Below, piece by piece: positions 25,167 to 32,912 of a stretch of 64,000 nucleotides of DNA. The stretch comes from an uncultured Dysgonomonas sp. (GTDB lineage: Bacteria > Bacteroidota > Bacteroidia > Bacteroidales > Dysgonomonadaceae): NCBI GenBank assembly GCA_900556485.1, contig USOX01000009.1:39054-103053 (forward strand), given 5' to 3'. Below the pieces are notes generated by a model. The model saw nothing but the letters and a program-made list of their open reading frames with translations, did not search any database and had not been told where the DNA came from. The translations under genes and the position numbers were made by a program. Numbering within the stretch: position 1 is the stretch's first letter; every line of letters starts with the position of its first letter.

Positions 25167-25373
25167 TAACGCACCCTCCCGGGTTTGTTAATACTTTTGG
25201 CATTGCCCAAAAGTATTCAAAAGGCTAGTGCTGGAAGTCTCGCCTGTCTGAGTCGGTTTGTTAGCTAAACAAAATAAACTTGCCCTATCGGGCTTCAAAC
25301 AGCATTTTGTTTTTAACGCCAACTTCACCGCTCAGTCTACGGCTGCGACCTCCTATGCACGGGAGGCTGACGC
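25167..25373 (+). repeat. Structured repeat element, copy B
   Basis: A 207-bp partner of 18562-18758. Stems: P1 ACCC/GGGT (25173-25176/25181-25184); P2 AATACTTTTGG/CCAAAAGTATT (25190-25200/25207-25217) around the same CATTGC loop; P3 CTGAG/CTCAG (25248-25252/25331-25335); P4 AAACAAAAT/ATTTTGTTT (25267-25275/25304-25312) with inner GCCC/GGGC; P5 CCTCC/GGAGG (25349-25353/25362-25366) around TATGCAC. CAAAAGGCTAGTGCT is at 25218-25232. Nearly every stem differs from copy A by paired changes. Confidence 0.78.
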
Positions 25374-25504
25374 CTGATTGATAACAGATATTTTTCGTTG
25401 GTCAGAATGGTAGGAGAAGATCAGGGTTGTTAGTGTATTTCTTTTTACTGCAAGAGATTTCATATTATTTATCTATGTAATAAACTATTAATGGATAAAT
25501 AATT

Positions 25505-26194
25505 ATGGCAAAGTATTCAGATGATTTAGTGAAAAAGATTGTAGCCTTTGTAGAGGAAGGGCTCTATACGGTTGCGGATGTATGTAAAATGCTAGGTATT
25601 AGCAGGAAATCTTTTTATGAGTGGCGCGATACGAAAGAAGAGTTCAAGGAGGCGCTGGAAGCTGCAAAAGAGCGTTGTAATGAAAGGATGTTGGTGATGG
25701 CAAAGCGCTCGCTTCAACGTAAACTGGAGGGTTACACTCTGACCGAAACAAGGACGATTTATATTCCTGATGAAAATGAGCCTACGGGTTGGAAGTTGAA
25801 ATCGAAAGTTGTGAAGGAGAAAGAGTATGCGCCGGATGATAAGGCTATCAGGTTTGCATTGGAACGTTATGAGAAAAAAGAGGATATTGTGCAAAATGCA
25901 GAACCTGTGTTTAGTATAACAGTGCAGAATGAGGTTGCAAAGGATTTGATAGGGAGTCTTAAAAATGAGTTGGAGAAGAGGCAGAAGCCTGAGTATTCTC
26001 AGAAAAAGAAAGAAGACAAAATAATAGATACGCCAACTATAGCGGTAACGGAAAATATAGCAAGTGAAACAGAAACTTTGCAAAGCGATAATCAAAAGAA
26101 AGAAAGTAAGGATGAGGAGAAAAGTGAGTGGGTTAGGGATTATAATTTACCTCCGGGATATTTGTATAGGAGGCGAGAAAGTTGGGATAAATGA
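25505..26194 (+). CDS. Orphan phage terminase small-subunit-like HTH protein
   Basis: 229 aa. Residues 1-50 form a helix-turn-helix ('YTVADVCKMLGISRKSFYEW'), followed by a helical 'ALEAAKERCNERMLVMAKRSLQ' and 'YAPDDKAIRFALERY', an arrangement typical of DNA-packaging small terminase subunits in Bacteroidetes phages. The C-terminal ~100 residues are Lys/Glu-rich and probably disordered, ending in 'PPGYLYRRRES'. No large terminase, portal or capsid gene is nearby, so this is either a prophage remnant or a host-recruited DNA-binding protein. It is embedded between two groups of repeats. Confidence 0.72.
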   Translation: MAKYSDDLVKKIVAFVEEGLYTVADVCKMLGISRKSFYEWRDTKEEFKEALEAAKERCNERMLVMAKRSLQRKLEGYTLTETRTIYIPDENEPTGWKLKSKVVKEKEYAPDDKAIRFALERYEKKEDIVQNAEPVFSITVQNEVAKDLIGSLKNELEKRQKPEYSQKKKEDKIIDTPTIAVTENIASETETLQSDNQKKESKDEEKSEWVRDYNLPPGYLYRRRESWDK

Positions 26195-26279
26195 GGTGAT
26201 TAGCAGATTCGGTAATTAGCATATTGGCAAATGATTGTTCTTTGTTTTCTTTTGTTGTTGTGCGGTTTATATGGTATTT

Positions 26280-26300
26280 CCACGCGATGTAATCGCGCGG
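26280..26300. repeat. REP-like CGCGA palindrome, third copy
   Basis: CCACGCGA-TGTAA-TCGCGCGG, the same core as at 25035 and 25087, followed by GTGGCAGAG where the other copies read GTAGCGA. Confidence 0.65.
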
Positions 26301-26315
26301 TGGCAGAGTTGAAAG

Positions 26316-26398
26316 AAAGGCTACTGCTTTTCAAAAAGTAAAACTTTGCTTCTGGCTATGATGTAGGCAAAGCCTGCGACAAGCAAAGAGGATGACGC
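26316..26398 (+). repeat. Probable decayed copy of the structured repeat
   Basis: AAAGGCTACTGCT (26316-26328) parallels the conserved AAAAGGCTAGTGCT, and GATGACGC (26391-26398) parallels the conserved end GCTGACGC. Between them CTTTGCTT (26344-26351) pairs with AAGCAAAG (26381-26388). The P1, P2 and central parts are missing or unrecognisable. Confidence 0.4.
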
Positions 26399-26575
26399 AT
26401 GATAAGTACTGATTTTTTTGGAAAAGTAGCAGATATTTGAAGAAAAAAATATTGTTTGATAGTGTTACTTTTGTCACTTTTTTGAATCTTTAAACATTAA
26501 ATAATGTTAAATTTTATGTTTGTGTATTTTGTATCTGTTTGTTATTCAGTGTTTAATGTATATGTGATTATTTAT

Positions 26576-26606
26576 TATTGGTACTATGTATTGCATGGTA
26601 CTAATA
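26576..26606 (+). promoter_or_regulatory. 31-bp palindrome, candidate PadR operator
   Basis: TATTGGTACTATG at 26576-26588, five central bases, CATGGTACTAATA at 26594-26606; arms match with two mismatches. PadR proteins bind long palindromes of this kind. It covers the -33 element of the promoter of the PspC-PadR-PspC operon. Confidence 0.65.
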
Positions 26607-26622
26607 AATATTTATATATTTG
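26591..26622 (+). promoter_or_regulatory. Promoter of the PspC-PadR operon
   Basis: TTG at 26591-26593, 21-bp spacer, then a perfect -7 box TATATTTG at 26615-26622. The first start codon is 36 bp downstream. Confidence 0.65.
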
Positions 26623-26658
26623 TATTACAAACAACATGGTATAAAATAATAATAGGTT

Positions 26659-27240
26659 ATGAAAAAGGTTATTGAAGTGAGTATAGGAGGTATCAACTTT
26701 GCAATGGAGGATGATGCTTATTTCAGATTAAGAGAATATCTGAAACGATTTGAGGAGACAATTCCTGATAAGAATGAAGCAAAGGAAGTGATGGAGGATG
26801 TTGAAGCACGTGTGGCCGAAATATTCCAGAAAGATATAAAGTATTCGAATCAGGTGGTGGATATGGCGTTGGTACAAATTGTGATAGATCATTTGGGTGA
26901 GGTAGAGTCTTCCGGACAATCTGCAGAAAAGAAGTATAATGCTTATAATGTAAATGATAAGGATTACCTTAAAGGAGAGAAGAGATTCTTTAAAGATGTA
27001 GATAATAAGATGATTGCCGGTGTTTGTAGTGGGGTAGCTGCATATCTAGGTATAGATGTAACTATTGTGCGTATTGTTTGGGTTATACTGTTTTGTGTTT
27101 ATGGAACCGGATTTTTGGCTTATCTGATAGTCTGGATTGTGGCGCCTAAAGCGGAGACTGTAGCCCAGAAACTGCAAATGAGAGGCTATGCGCCTACAGC
27201 AGAGAATATAAGAAAATACACAGCTCAATACAAACAATAA
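26659..27240 (+). CDS. PspC domain protein with N-terminal regulatory-like domain
   Basis: 193 aa. The N-terminal ~85 residues ('VSIGGINFAMEDDAYFRLREYL') are a helical domain shared with the larger protein at 27614. Residues ~108-170 are a PspC domain: 'FFKDVDNKMIAGVCSGVAAYLG' and a membrane segment 'VWVILFCVYGTGFLAYLIVWIV' (both shortened). PspC proteins act in envelope stress responses, sensing membrane damage. First gene of a three-gene operon with a PadR regulator. Confidence 0.88.
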   Translation: MKKVIEVSIGGINFAMEDDAYFRLREYLKRFEETIPDKNEAKEVMEDVEARVAEIFQKDIKYSNQVVDMALVQIVIDHLGEVESSGQSAEKKYNAYNVNDKDYLKGEKRFFKDVDNKMIAGVCSGVAAYLGIDVTIVRIVWVILFCVYGTGFLAYLIVWIVAPKAETVAQKLQMRGYAPTAENIRKYTAQYKQ

Positions 27241-27270
27241 TAGAAGCTACGCTTCATAAATATATCGATT

Positions 27271-27606
27271 ATGGAAACAATAAATGTAGATAATATAAAA
27301 GCCCAGATGCGAAAAGGAATACTCGAATATTGTATTTTGAGTATACTATCGAAAGGAGATGCTTATGTGTCGGCAATAATAAACGAACTGAAAGATTCGG
27401 AAATGATAGTGGTGGAGGGTACATTATATCCGTTGCTTACCCGCCAGAAAAACCAGGGACTTCTTAGTTATCGTTGGGAGGAATCTACTCAAGGACCTCC
27501 TCGTAAATATTATGAGATAACAGATAAGGGGCGTGCGGTTCTAGGTGAATTGGATGTTGTATGGACTGACTTAGTTAGAGTGATAGATAATATAAGAAAT
27601 AAATAG
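27271..27606 (+). CDS. PadR family transcriptional regulator
   Basis: 111 aa, a minimal PadR winged helix. 'RKGILEYCILSILSKGDAYVSAIINEL' (helices 1-2), 'VVEGTLYPLLTRQKNQGLLSYRW' (recognition helix and start of the wing) and 'GPPRKYYEITDKGRAVL' (wing) are standard. It lies between the two PspC genes (30-bp and 7-bp gaps) and probably represses the operon through the palindrome at 26576-26606. The effector is unknown. Confidence 0.93.
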   Translation: METINVDNIKAQMRKGILEYCILSILSKGDAYVSAIINELKDSEMIVVEGTLYPLLTRQKNQGLLSYRWEESTQGPPRKYYEITDKGRAVLGELDVVWTDLVRVIDNIRNK

Positions 27607-27613
27607 AAATGCT

Positions 27614-29092
27614 ATGAAACCAACTGTTAGAGTAAGTATTGGAGGGTTAGCCTTTATTCTGGAGGAAGATGCGTATGCTTTGCTGGATAATTATCTGAAA
27701 GCATTAAGAACTCATTTTGAGGGAAACCCAGAAGCTGATGAGATAATAGCAGATATAGAATCCCGTTTGAGTGAATTGCTTCAAATGAGGGTTAAAGGGA
27801 ATGATGGGATCGTATCTATTGCTGATGCACAGGAGATAATTAAGATAATGGGTAATCCGAAAGATTTTGATGATACATCTTCTTTTAGTGATGATGCAAT
27901 AAAAGAAGGTAATAATAATGGGGGATTTTCTTCCGATTATTTTAAGAAGCGTCTAATGCGTGATACCGATAATAAGATAGTGGGTGGAGTATGTAGTGGA
28001 TTGAGCCATTACTTTAAGATAGATGCAGTTGCCATACGTCTTGTATTTGCCGGTCTTTTTGTCTTACTCTTTATATTTGCGAACAGAGGACCTTCTTCTT
28101 TAGTTGTACCCGCTATTTATGGGATATTATGGATTGTAATGCCTCCTGCAAGAACATTTAAGCAAAAGCTGGAAATGACAGGGGAGGATCCGTCTATATT
28201 GAATATTGAAGATGAACGGGTGAAAAATACGCCGGGGAAATATAAGGGCAGCTCAATAGGAAGTGCATTAGGTATTTTTGTAAATATCATTGTTGGTTTG
28301 TTTGCTTTTGTCTGTGCGCTGTTCTTGATATTTATTATTGGTGGGTTGCTTTGGTTTAACTTTGATACAGAGGTTGTCAATCTGAATAATTATCTTATTC
28401 TATTAGGGTATAGTACAGTCAAGTTTAAGGTTGCAGTGTTTTTGGCTTTAGTACTGCCTGTAGCTGGATTGATGAATTTATTATTTAAGATATTGCGAAG
28501 GTCTCCGTTTACTACCCGGACTACAATCAGTTTTGTAATTGGTTTGGTATTTTGGTTTGGTTCTTTATTCTATTTGTCAAATAAGGGCATGCGTTTTATA
28601 GATCATAGTTATGCAAATGCAGAAGTGCCTGTAGATATTAAAACAGATACGCTTCATGTGAAGATAGGGGAGGAGTATCTGGATGCAATTCCTCAACCTA
28701 ATAATCCGGCTGTATATTATAGGGGAGAGCGTGAGAGGAGGAGACAAGTATGTATATTGCCGACAGTGCATATAAGGGAAGATTCGTTGCTGACAGATTA
28801 TAAGATAGAAGTAGGAAAAAATGCATTTGGATCTAGCAGAACTTCAATGAAGAAGAATGCAGAATCTCTTGATTTGGAATATTCGAATTCGCAATTGATT
28901 GTGAAGCCAAGATGGTATAGTCAGTCGGATCCTTGGAATCAGGAAATATTTGATTTATATATTTATGTTCCTATGGGTAAGAAGGTTATAATTGAGCCTC
29001 CATTAAGCAGGTCGTATGATATAAACTCAGTAAAAATAAGAATTAACGGACATGATTATTTTAGCCATTATCGGAATTTTAATTATAATTAA
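27614..29092 (+). CDS. Large PspC domain membrane protein
   Basis: 492 aa. Order: N-terminal domain like that at 26659 ('VSIGGLAFILEEDAYALLDNYL'), PspC domain (about 115-175, 'DNKIVGGVCSGLSHYF'), then further membrane segments near residues 220-245, 265-290 and 305-325, and a C-terminal extracytoplasmic beta-rich domain of ~165 residues resembling the putative adhesin-like tails found behind PspC in Bacteroidetes. The operon end is marked by a terminator 77 bp after the stop. Likely a stress sensor or signalling partner of the small PspC protein. Confidence 0.88.
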   Translation: MKPTVRVSIGGLAFILEEDAYALLDNYLKALRTHFEGNPEADEIIADIESRLSELLQMRVKGNDGIVSIADAQEIIKIMGNPKDFDDTSSFSDDAIKEGNNNGGFSSDYFKKRLMRDTDNKIVGGVCSGLSHYFKIDAVAIRLVFAGLFVLLFIFANRGPSSLVVPAIYGILWIVMPPARTFKQKLEMTGEDPSILNIEDERVKNTPGKYKGSSIGSALGIFVNIIVGLFAFVCALFLIFIIGGLLWFNFDTEVVNLNNYLILLGYSTVKFKVAVFLALVLPVAGLMNLLFKILRRSPFTTRTTISFVIGLVFWFGSLFYLSNKGMRFIDHSYANAEVPVDIKTDTLHVKIGEEYLDAIPQPNNPAVYYRGERERRRQVCILPTVHIREDSLLTDYKIEVGKNAFGSSRTSMKKNAESLDLEYSNSQLIVKPRWYSQSDPWNQEIFDLYIYVPMGKKVIIEPPLSRSYDINSVKIRINGHDYFSHYRNFNYN

Positions 29093-29168
29093 TCTGGTAC
29101 TTCGTTTTATCTGAGTTTTAGTGATATGATTTCTAAGATGATATATGAATTTTAACATCAGTTTAGTG

Positions 29169-29206
29169 ATCAGGCAAAAATGGTAAGATTTTTGCCTGAT
29201 TTTTTA
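29169..29206 (+). terminator. Terminator of the PspC-PadR operon
   Basis: Perfect 12-bp stem ATCAGGCAAAAA (29169-29180) with TTTTTGCCTGAT (29189-29200), loop of eight bases, then a T-run. Confidence 0.9.
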
Positions 29207-29248
29207 GAAAAAGTAGGGCTTTTTAGCGTTTATTACATATATTCTTTG

Positions 29249-29256
29249 TATATTTG
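29249..29256 (+). promoter_or_regulatory. -7 box of the 29283 lipoprotein gene
   Basis: TATATTTG fits TAnnTTTG exactly, 26 bp before the start codon. No TTG at -33. Confidence 0.5.
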
Positions 29257-29282
29257 TATCGATAACCTGAAAAAAATAGGTT

Positions 29283-29759
29283 ATGAAATGGAATAGTTTG
29301 ACATATTATATTAGCTCTCTTTTCATTCTTGGCTTTTTATTAGTGTCTTGTGATGGGGATGATTCTTCTTTTGTCCGGAATGTAGAAGGTCATTGGGTGT
29401 ATATGGGAACAACAGCAGATGTTTATACTACTGATCCGGATTTGGCGGAGGCTGTTGAAGATTATATTATTACAAGAAATGATGCCTATAATATAAGCTA
29501 CGAGTTTAAAAATGACCTATCATATTATTATTACCAAAACTTCTCTGAACCATTGAAAGGTAAGTATAAATTGATAGATAAAGTGTCATTAATTCTGGAT
29601 GATTCGCGAGGAAAAAAACTGTTGACGTGTGAAGATAGCCTTATTTATTTGGTGACAGATATGAGATTAGAAGTTGCCAGAGAATTAGGTGTTGATGAGG
29701 ATAAAATTGTTAAGGCAAAAGCTACAGACGTTTTTGAAAGAGGACTTTTCTCTGACTGA
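29283..29759 (+). CDS. Lipoprotein, lipocalin-like
   Basis: 158 aa, lipobox VSC (Cys23). The mature domain opens with 'FVRNVEGHWVYMGTTADVY', the 'G-x-W' start typical of the small lipocalin-like lipoproteins of Bacteroidales, then alternating strands. A C-terminal helix 'RLEVARELGVDEDKIVKAK' is unusual. Function unknown; single gene. Confidence 0.78.
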   Translation: MKWNSLTYYISSLFILGFLLVSCDGDDSSFVRNVEGHWVYMGTTADVYTTDPDLAEAVEDYIITRNDAYNISYEFKNDLSYYYYQNFSEPLKGKYKLIDKVSLILDDSRGKKLLTCEDSLIYLVTDMRLEVARELGVDEDKIVKAKATDVFERGLFSD

Positions 29760-29872
29760 TACTATGCAGATTCACTGACTGCAATAAAGCCAAGTTTAGT
29801 TTATGCCCGAAGTTATTTCGAATGGATTTAATCCCGTAAAATGTAAAAAAAATATAAAAAGTAAGAGAATGT

Positions 29873-29897
29873 GTAATACTTCATATTTTTTTGCGTC
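29873..29897 (+). promoter_or_regulatory. Third ECF-type promoter match
   Basis: GTAATA (29873-29878), 14-bp spacer, GCGTC (29893-29897). The two divergent promoters at 39342-39426 have GTAACC-N14-GCGTC, so the -10 and spacing are the same and the -35 differs by two bases. It points toward the terminator at 29972-30004. Confidence 0.45.
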
Positions 29898-29902
29898 ATA
29901 TA

Positions 29903-30006
29903 ATATATAAAGGCGATTTATAGAATTATATACACATCTTTTTATTTCAAATAAATCAATAACACTACGACAAAAGCACTTGCCTGAGATAGGCCGGTGC
30001 TTTTAC
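29903..30006 (+). ncRNA. Candidate small RNA ending at an orphan terminator
   Basis: A transcript from the ECF-like promoter would be about 100 nt long and end in the hairpin AAAAGCAC (29972-29979) with GTGCTTTT (29997-30004), which has an inner GCCT/AGGC stem. No open frame longer than a few codons is present. Purely predicted from promoter and terminator spacing. Confidence 0.35.
29972..30006 (+). terminator. Orphan terminator
   Basis: Stem AAAAGCAC/GTGCTTTT with inner GCCT/AGGC, 213 bp after the previous stop codon and 185 bp before the next start. Confidence 0.7.
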
Positions 30007-30138
30007 TTTATTTCTAAATTAATAGATTCCTATTGATGATATAATCAAAAATAAGCTTATTTTTGTATCAAATTAATACAAGACGATGTGGTTCGTATTG
30101 AATATTAATCTGTTTTATCAAGATTAAGATACTTTATC

Positions 30139-30146
30139 TATATTTG
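30139..30146 (+). promoter_or_regulatory. -7 box of the TPR lipoprotein gene
   Basis: TATATTTG, an exact TAnnTTTG, 42 bp before the start codon. Confidence 0.5.
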
Positions 30147-30188
30147 AAATAATTAGGATAAATTTCTTTTCATAAAGATTAAATAAAG

Positions 30189-31127
30189 ATGCACACAAAC
30201 CTTTACTTTCTTTTTGTTCGAGTATTGTCGCTCGTTTTTTTATCTTTTTGTTTTTCATCGTGTGGATTGTTTGATAAAGAACTGAAACAAGATGAGCGCA
30301 TGGCTGATTTCAGACGTCAGATGGCACGTGTTGAGGATAGCTTAGATAGTCACAAAGATAGGATAAAGGCATATAATACAATAATAGAGTATATTAATAC
30401 AGATAAAGATCTGATCACTCCTCGAAAGAAAAATCTTATACTTGTAGAATGCAGTATACTTATGAGTAATGAGTATTTTGATGTAAAGAATTATAAGAAA
30501 GCTATAGATGTAATAAATAATGTAATCCAAATTGATTCTTTATCATCTAAAGGCTATTATAGTAGAGGGTGTATTTATCAGACTACAGGTAATGATAGTT
30601 TGGCATTGAATGATTATGGTATGGCTATTCAGCTGAATGGTAATTGTGCTGATGCATATTATAATCGGGGCATAATTTACGAAGAGGATGGGAATTGGGA
30701 TCAAGCATTACGCGATTATAGTAAGGCTATAAAGCTTCAGCCTCCTTATGTGGCAGATGTGTATAACAATCGGGGAAATACATATTTAGCTAAGCAAATG
30801 GCAGATAAGGCTATCGAAGATTATGATAAAGCCATATCTATAGATACAGTAAATATAACAGCGTATAGTAACAGAGCCGGAGCATATATAGTCCAGAAAG
30901 ATATGGATAAAGCTCTGTATGACTGTAATAAAGTGATATCTTTAGATTCGACAAATGTACACTCTTATAATAGGAGAGCTTCTGTGTATTATGCAAATAG
31001 TCAATATGAGGAGGCTCTAAACGATTATCAAAAGATAATTCAATTAGACCCTTATAATAAGCAGGGTATGAATGCTGAAGTAAAAGAAGCTATTCGTGAT
31101 GTAAAGGCTTTGATGAAGAAAAAATAA
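30189..31127 (+). CDS. Tetratricopeptide-repeat lipoprotein
   Basis: 312 aa, lipobox SSC (Cys25). Residues ~85-300 consist of about six TPR units; clear ones read 'SKGYYSRGCIYQTTGNDSLALNDY', 'ADAYYNRGIIYEEDGNWDQALRDY' and 'VHSYNRRASVYYANSQYEEALNDY' (each shortened here to the consensus A/Y..RG..Y...G....A..DY). TPRs mediate protein contacts, so this is probably a periplasmic scaffold on the outer membrane. The partner is unknown. It converges with the gene at 31133. Confidence 0.88.
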   Translation: MHTNLYFLFVRVLSLVFLSFCFSSCGLFDKELKQDERMADFRRQMARVEDSLDSHKDRIKAYNTIIEYINTDKDLITPRKKNLILVECSILMSNEYFDVKNYKKAIDVINNVIQIDSLSSKGYYSRGCIYQTTGNDSLALNDYGMAIQLNGNCADAYYNRGIIYEEDGNWDQALRDYSKAIKLQPPYVADVYNNRGNTYLAKQMADKAIEDYDKAISIDTVNITAYSNRAGAYIVQKDMDKALYDCNKVISLDSTNVHSYNRRASVYYANSQYEEALNDYQKIIQLDPYNKQGMNAEVKEAIRDVKALMKKK

Positions 31128-31132
31128 TCTTT

Positions 31133-32194
31133 CTATTTTCCAGTACTATAATACGGACCAAATGGGAAGTACCCTGCTTTCTTTCGCATTTTTAATTTAC
31201 GGTAAAAATTCAGAGGCTTTTTCTTTATTTTTCCTTTATAGTTGTCTATAAAGTCATCAGTAGCGTCTAGGATCCTGGCAGAAGCTTTTTTGTCACGGAA
31301 TGGGTGGACTTCATCCATAAACTTGTGAATATTGTCCATTAAATCAGCAGGGTGTGATAACCCTCTTTCTATCGCTTCTTCTAGCTGTTCAGGCTCTTGT
31401 ATATCAATTAGATGATTTGCAGGAAATGTATTTCTATATGTTACAACAGGCTTATTGAACCATAAAAATTCATATATAGTTGAAGAGCTATCACTTAACA
31501 TTAAATCAGCTTTTCTGAATAAAGGTAATTTATCTTCTGTAGTACAATATGTTGCATTGCTATGCATACTTGCTAATGTCTTGTATTGTTCGACAGTCCT
31601 TTCGTCCATTTTGGGGTGAAAAGAGAATAGCCATTCCCAATCTTTTTTGATAAGTAGCTGTTTAATTGTTTTATATAGAACTGTTGCAGATTCCATACTT
31701 TTAGTAAAGGTAGGTGCAAATAGAATGACAGGCTTTTGATTTGATGATAATTCTATAGTGCTTTCATCAGGAGAAAAAGAGTCAAATTTACTCCAGCCTG
31801 TCTCATATACTTTGAAGAATCCATATTTTTCCTCCAATTCTTTAAACTTAGGTGTAAACATTGGACTAGTTGTACAATACATATCAAAGAACCCCCTGAT
31901 TTTATAATGATCACCATAGTCAGAACGCTTATAATATAAGCCATGAAAGACACCAACTTTTACTCCAGGAAAGAAATCATATAGACGAACACCTGGAACA
32001 AAAACCGCAATAGGATTATATTCCATTACCGCCTTAATTGTCTTGAGTTGTTTCTCGTTTTCACGTAGACAGTTGAGAGAACCTTTTTCAATATACCAGG
32101 CTACATCATCTCCTCTGCGCCATATTTCGTCTTGTATTGGACGTAGTATCGAATAAGAATAAGAGTAAGTTACAAAAAGTAGATACTTCTTCAT
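31133..32194 (-). CDS. CDP-glycerol glycerophosphotransferase-like protein
   Basis: 353 aa. Motifs of the TagB/TagF-type C-terminal domain are present: 'GVFHGLYYKRSDYGDH' near residue 82, 'ILFAPTFTKS' near 160, 'FSFHPKMDER' near 190 and 'MLSDSSSTIYEFLWFNKPVV' near 230. In Gram-positives these enzymes polymerise glycerol phosphate for teichoic acids; in Gram-negatives relatives add phosphoglycerol or similar groups to surface glycans. The C-terminus is basic. No CDP-glycerol synthesis gene is in the window, so the donor is uncertain. Confidence 0.85.
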   Translation of the reverse strand: MKKYLLFVTYSYSYSILRPIQDEIWRRGDDVAWYIEKGSLNCLRENEKQLKTIKAVMEYNPIAVFVPGVRLYDFFPGVKVGVFHGLYYKRSDYGDHYKIRGFFDMYCTTSPMFTPKFKELEEKYGFFKVYETGWSKFDSFSPDESTIELSSNQKPVILFAPTFTKSMESATVLYKTIKQLLIKKDWEWLFSFHPKMDERTVEQYKTLASMHSNATYCTTEDKLPLFRKADLMLSDSSSTIYEFLWFNKPVVTYRNTFPANHLIDIQEPEQLEEAIERGLSHPADLMDNIHKFMDEVHPFRDKKASARILDATDDFIDNYKGKIKKKPLNFYRKLKMRKKAGYFPFGPYYSTGK

Positions 32195-32289
32195 TTAGGG
32201 TATTTTGAATGAGTCACAAAGATATTAAAGAAGTACATGATGTGTTCTTTTATCAGTTTTCTAAATTCATAAATCTTGTTAACAAAAAT

Positions 32290-32874
32290 CTACTTATAAC
32301 GATAATGTCCGGTTATTTTAAAGCTAAAAAGGCAATCTTCCAAAACCTGCCCTCTACCTATATTATGTACAATAAGGGGTGTTCTATTATCAGAAGACAT
32401 CTTATCAGTAACTATACCTATATGGGTGAGCCCATTTGGTAAAACCCATGATACTATATCACCAGGTAGATAATCTTCTCCCTTATCTGATATTTTCTTG
32501 ACTGTTCCAAATCGTGCGAAGAATGTATTGAGATTAAGGACTCTTCTATGGTCTATATTTTTGTCAGGTCTTTTTAAACCCCAATTCTTGGGATATTTGC
32601 TAAAGTTTGCCTTCATATCTTCATGCACCTTTTGCTGTAGGTCTATACCTAGCTTTCTATATGCTCGTACAATAACATCGGTACATACACCTCTGTCAGC
32701 CGGAACATCCCCATTTGGATATTTTATTGTATAATAAGTTGGGTCATAGATAACCTTATCCTTTGTTAGTTCCAGGGCGGCATCGGATAACTTTTTGTAA
32801 AAGCTATTCTCTTGTGCGATGAGTATATTTGAACCAATGAATATAAAAGATAATATCAGTATTCGTTTAATCAT
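32290..32874 (-). CDS. DUF1287 family secreted protein
   Basis: 194 aa with a signal peptide (residues 1-20). 'DRGVCTDVIVRAYRKLGIDLQ' (Cys64) and 'LPGDIVSWVLPNGLTHIGIV' (His151) are the DUF1287 signature (shortened here), giving a Cys-His pair in an NlpC/P60-like fold, so an amidase or peptidase acting in the periplasm is plausible but unproven. E. coli YijF belongs here. Same strand as its neighbours at 31133 and 32913, with short gaps. Confidence 0.88.
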   Translation of the reverse strand: MIKRILILSFIFIGSNILIAQENSFYKKLSDAALELTKDKVIYDPTYYTIKYPNGDVPADRGVCTDVIVRAYRKLGIDLQQKVHEDMKANFSKYPKNWGLKRPDKNIDHRRVLNLNTFFARFGTVKKISDKGEDYLPGDIVSWVLPNGLTHIGIVTDKMSSDNRTPLIVHNIGRGQVLEDCLFSFKITGHYRYK

Positions 32875-32912
32875 GTAGTTGTTATTTTTTAAGGTCTTTG
32901 CAAAAATAGAAA

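Larger units (their letters stand above)
25021..25504. other. Repeat-filled intergenic region
   Basis: 484 bp without a gene. It contains, in order, two CGCGA hairpin repeats (25021-25130), structured repeat copy B (25167-25373) and about 130 bp of AT-rich sequence leading to the terminase-like gene. Confidence 0.8.
26195..26658. other. Intergenic region before the PspC operon
   Basis: 464 bp without a gene. It holds a degenerate TTAGCA repeat (26203-26234), a third CGCGA palindrome (26280-26300), a probable decayed copy of the structured repeat (26316-26398), a 21-bp motif shared with 33946-33966 (26462-26482), and the PadR-type palindrome plus promoter (26576-26622). Confidence 0.75.
29760..30188. 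other. Intergenic region with candidate small transcript
   Basis: 429 bp without a protein gene. It contains an ECF-type promoter match (29873-29897), a terminator hairpin (29972-30004) that no upstream gene obviously needs, and the promoter of the TPR lipoprotein (30139-30146). Confidence 0.6.
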
